From contig JAJAZG010000178.1 in NCBI GenBank assembly GCA_026785865.1, forward strand, positions 1 through 7,368: a DNA stretch of 7,368 bases. The letters run 5' to 3'. Position 1 is the stretch's first letter, and the number at the start of each line of letters is the position of its first letter. Both the position numbers and the translations under genes were made by a program. Of the stretch, positions 5,460-7,368 are shown piece after piece. The DNA comes from Pseudanabaena sp. CAN_BIN31 (GTDB lineage Bacteria; Cyanobacteriota; Cyanobacteriia; Pseudanabaenales; Pseudanabaenaceae). A model generated the notes under the pieces. That model was given only the letters and a program-made list of their open reading frames with translations, ran no database searches and was not told the DNA's origin.

Positions 5460-6452
5460 ATGAGCGCAGAAAAATTCCTGAAAGAATATGCTTCTGGTCG
5501 GCGTGACTTTGTCAGTTTAAATCTTGCTAATGCCAATTTGTCTAATAGCGATTTAATCGGTGCTAACTTGACTAAAGCTGACCTGAGACGCACTAATTTT
5601 GTTTTTGCTTATCTCAACAAAGTCACTTTTAATCACGCCAATTTATCGGGCGCAAAACTGGGTGGGGCAACTCTCAACCAAGCGATCATGATGAGTGCCA
5701 ATCTGACTGAGGCTGACTTACATGGAGCCATGTTGCAACGGGTGAATTTGTTTGGGGCAAATCTTTCCCTTGCTAACTTAATGGATGCCAATCTTAATGA
5801 GGCAGATTTACGCAGTGTCAATCTCCGTGGCGCAAATCTGCGTTGTGCCATCTTGAGCACGGCACTAATGCGGGAAGAGCGCGGCTATCCACCTACAAAC
5901 ATGAGCGGCGCAAATTTACGCAAGGCAGATTTGCGCGGGGCAAATCTGAGTGGAGCCGATCTTACAGGGGTCGATCTTTCAGGAGCAAATCTGAGTGAAG
6001 CGACTCTCTCAAGAGTCAATTTGCAAGGCGCAAATCTCAGTGGCGCGATCGCGATCGGCACAATTTTTACTGAGGTAAATCTTAGTCATGCCAATCTCAC
6101 CGAGGCTAATCTCAAGGACGCAAACATGATCAAAGCCGATCTCAAAAATGCTAACTTGCGTTTCGCCAACTTATTTGGCGCTAACTTGAGTAAAGCGAAT
6201 CTAAGCATGGCAAATTTAAGTAATGCAAGCTTGATTCAGGCGATACTTAATGGTAGCGATCTATCGCGATCGCTACTAGATAAAGCTAATTTTCATGAAG
6301 CGAGTCTAGTTGATGCTTATTTAGTAAGAGCCAATCTTGATGGAGCCGATTTTAGCAATGCCATTTTGACCAGAGCGGAACTTAGTGGGTCTAGTACAAT
6401 TGGCACTATCTTTAATGGTGCAACTATGCCTGATGGCAAATTGCACTCATAA
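5460..6452 (+). CDS. Pentapeptide-repeat protein, second gene of the kinase operon
   Basis: Nearly the whole 330-residue protein is built of A(N/D)LXX pentapeptides, which fold as a right-handed four-sided beta-helix. A short N-terminal cap (1-18, KFLKEYASGRRDF) is followed by a first block with central Leu/Phe/Met every five residues from 27 to 132. An interruption, MREERGYPPT (137-146), follows, then a second block from L153 to about residue 316. The central residue sits at position 2 modulo 5 in the first block and 3 modulo 5 in the second, so the helix slips by one residue at the break. No signal peptide or membrane segment is seen, so it is probably cytoplasmic. Such proteins are abundant in cyanobacteria and mostly have no known function; a few elsewhere mimic DNA and bind gyrase. 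The ATG is three bases after the kinase stop with no Shine-Dalgarno site, implying one transcript and coupled translation. Confidence 0.9.
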   Translation: MSAEKFLKEYASGRRDFVSLNLANANLSNSDLIGANLTKADLRRTNFVFAYLNKVTFNHANLSGAKLGGATLNQAIMMSANLTEADLHGAMLQRVNLFGANLSLANLMDANLNEADLRSVNLRGANLRCAILSTALMREERGYPPTNMSGANLRKADLRGANLSGADLTGVDLSGANLSEATLSRVNLQGANLSGAIAIGTIFTEVNLSHANLTEANLKDANMIKADLKNANLRFANLFGANLSKANLSMANLSNASLIQAILNGSDLSRSLLDKANFHEASLVDAYLVRANLDGADFSNAILTRAELSGSSTIGTIFNGATMPDGKLHS

Positions 6453-6497
6453 CTTAAGTAATAGAGGCAAAGCTTTGGACTGGCTGTATTATTAGCC

Positions 6498-6527
6498 TTG
6501 ACTTAGACCGCCTCAATCTATCAATAT
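6498..6527 (+). promoter_or_regulatory. Possible promoter of the downstream hypothetical gene
   Basis: TTGACT at 6498-6503 is a good -35 hexamer. The -10 is uncertain: TATCAA at 6519-6524 resembles it best but leaves only 15 bases, and CAATAT at 6522-6527 has an acceptable 18-base gap. The 107-base gap between the pentapeptide gene and the next gene shows no clear terminator hairpin, so read-through from the kinase operon is also possible. Confidence 0.3.
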
Positions 6528-6559
6528 GACAAATAAGCATTGCATCGCGTAACAAAAAT

Positions 6560-7261
6560 ATGGAAGATTCAAGTCTTCTAGAGGAAGTTATAGATAGCTT
6601 GGAGCAAGACAGCAATGTACTTCGCATCAAACGACTTATCCTCTTTACCTGTCATGATTCTTGGTCAAATGATGTTAACGAAGTTAAAGCGTTGCAAATG
6701 CGTCAGCTTGTTCGCGAATTGATGATCATGTTTCCCGATCTCAATGTGCTTAAGCAGAAGTTAAATAGCAATATCAAACAACTTAGTAAACAATCAGACT
6801 ATCTGCTTGCCGCTGATAGCATTATCGATAGCCTTGGATTTCTCTATACCTTGCGCGATGAAGGTAAACTCCCCAAAAGCTTTTTAAACCCAGAAATATC
6901 GGCGGCGATCGCTAATAGATCTGATCAAAATGATTCCGACACGATTCCCCATACACATAACCTCAAATATTTAACGAATCTATTTGATTTACGCGCTGAC
7001 ATTTCAAAAAATATCAGCCCTCTCCAAGCTAAAATACTCCTATTTTCTGCCTTAAATTATCGTTTTAGTCCTCAAGAGCGCGACTGGTCAGCACTCTATA
7101 CCTACGATATTGATGATTTGATCCAGCTTACCTTTCAGACTTACGACACATTTGAAGTCTTAGAAAAGAGGTTGGCGGAAGTTAGTCTAACCCTAGATCA
7201 ACCCGAAGACGCTAAACGCGCTTCAGATGTGGTTTTAGAAATCCTAAGACCTTTCTATTAA
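6560..7261 (+). CDS. Hypothetical protein, soluble and mostly helical
   Basis: I do not recognise this 233-residue protein and assign no function. It starts with ATG at 6560 with no Shine-Dalgarno site. The composition (many Leu, Asp, Ser; few Gly) and heptad-like spacing of hydrophobic residues suggest an alpha-helical soluble protein. The N-terminal half (SLLEEVIDSLEQDSNVLRIK, 5-24, onward to about 110) looks like a compact helical domain. A polar, probably disordered linker around 115-133 (ANRSDQNDSDTIPHTH) leads to a second helical part ending in ILRPFY. No signal peptide, membrane segment, metal-binding cluster or nucleotide-binding loop is visible. Codon use resembles its neighbours and a HIP1 site lies inside (6905-6912), so it looks native. 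It may be the third gene of the kinase operon or a separate unit. Confidence 0.8.
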   Translation: MEDSSLLEEVIDSLEQDSNVLRIKRLILFTCHDSWSNDVNEVKALQMRQLVRELMIMFPDLNVLKQKLNSNIKQLSKQSDYLLAADSIIDSLGFLYTLRDEGKLPKSFLNPEISAAIANRSDQNDSDTIPHTHNLKYLTNLFDLRADISKNISPLQAKILLFSALNYRFSPQERDWSALYTYDIDDLIQLTFQTYDTFEVLEKRLAEVSLTLDQPEDAKRASDVVLEILRPFY

Positions 7262-7368
7262 GGATCTGTGGCGGCCGCAGCGCGGGGGGGTCAGGTTTTT
7301 TAAATTTTTTTACAAACGAAAAAATTGACGTAACACTTTGGTTTATCATATGGAAAAAAGCAACAAAA
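7262..7368. other. Right-edge intergenic stretch with a GC-rich island
   Basis: Just after the hypothetical gene, CTGTGG (7266-7271) can pair with CCGCAG (7275-7280) with one G-T pair. The region includes the octamer GCGGCCGC (7271-7278) and ends in a run of seven G (7284-7290). A T6 tract starts 15 bases past the hairpin, so this is at best a weak terminator. The rest is very AT-rich. TTGACG at 7325-7330 could be the -35 of a promoter for a gene beyond the edge. Confidence 0.35.

Noticed and set aside
3299..5860. Minus-strand open frames opposite petH, the kinase gene and the pentapeptide gene
   Set aside because: They are antisense shadows of well-supported genes; the one opposite the pentapeptide gene simply mirrors its repeats.
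5500..6400. Tandem repeat or CRISPR-like periodicity of about 15 bases
   Set aside because: The period is exactly that of A(N/D)LXX codons in an intact gene, with variable wobble positions and no spacers.
7266..7290. Cloning-vector contamination suggested by GCGGCCGC with GTG before it
   Set aside because: The match to a common polylinker is only about eleven bases and the flanks on both sides do not continue as vector.
7350..7368. Possible start of another gene (ATG at 7350, reading MEKSNK)
   Set aside because: Only six codons are visible, there is no Shine-Dalgarno site, and a TTGACG only 25 bases upstream leaves no room for a promoter that would place this ATG inside the transcript.

Overview
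The window is a piece of a cyanobacterial chromosome. It contains eleven exact copies of the HIP1 octamer GCGATCGC in 7.4 kb, a plant-type ferredoxin-NADP+ reductase, a cyanobacterial-type acetolactate synthase, a SphS-like histidine kinase, a long pentapeptide-repeat protein and a Uma2-family endonuclease. Base composition and gene style would suit a Pseudanabaena-like filamentous or thin-celled cyanobacterium, but that placement is inference. No rRNA, tRNA, insertion sequence, CRISPR array or phage gene was seen.

Layout. The left part (1-2739) is on the minus strand: ilvB (acetolactate synthase large subunit), a strong hairpin terminator at 916-956, rppH (Nudix RNA pyrophosphohydrolase), and a Uma2 endonuclease gene that overlaps the rppH stop by four bases and runs off the left edge. 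A divergent intergenic region of about 330 bases (2740-3068) separates ilvB from plus-strand petH. petH is followed by two hairpins in tandem (3968-4006 and 4024-4060), which insulate it from the next unit. That unit is a sensor histidine kinase with its own extended -10 promoter, followed after three bases by a pentapeptide-repeat gene. Next comes a lone gene for an unrecognised 233-residue protein, then an AT-rich tail holding a small GC-rich island.

How the genes work together. ilvB (branched-chain amino acids), petH (photosynthetic NADPH) and rppH (mRNA 5' end processing) are housekeeping genes of separate pathways and share only location. The kinase and pentapeptide protein are very likely one transcript and may act together. 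No response regulator is present beside the kinase.

Points of most interest. (1) petH encodes only the catalytic FNR: an in-frame stop lies two codons before the ATG, so the CpcD-like phycobilisome-binding domain found in most cyanobacterial FNRs is absent. (2) Upstream of petH there is an NtcA-activated-type promoter, GTG-N8-TAC, then 21 bases, then TATAAT. In other cyanobacteria a nitrogen-responsive promoter of this kind makes the short FNR isoform. (3) ilvB has an ideal Shine-Dalgarno site inside its nominal reading frame, which argues for a start at a TTG seven codons downstream of the longest frame. Nothing here amounts to a clearly new multi-gene system.
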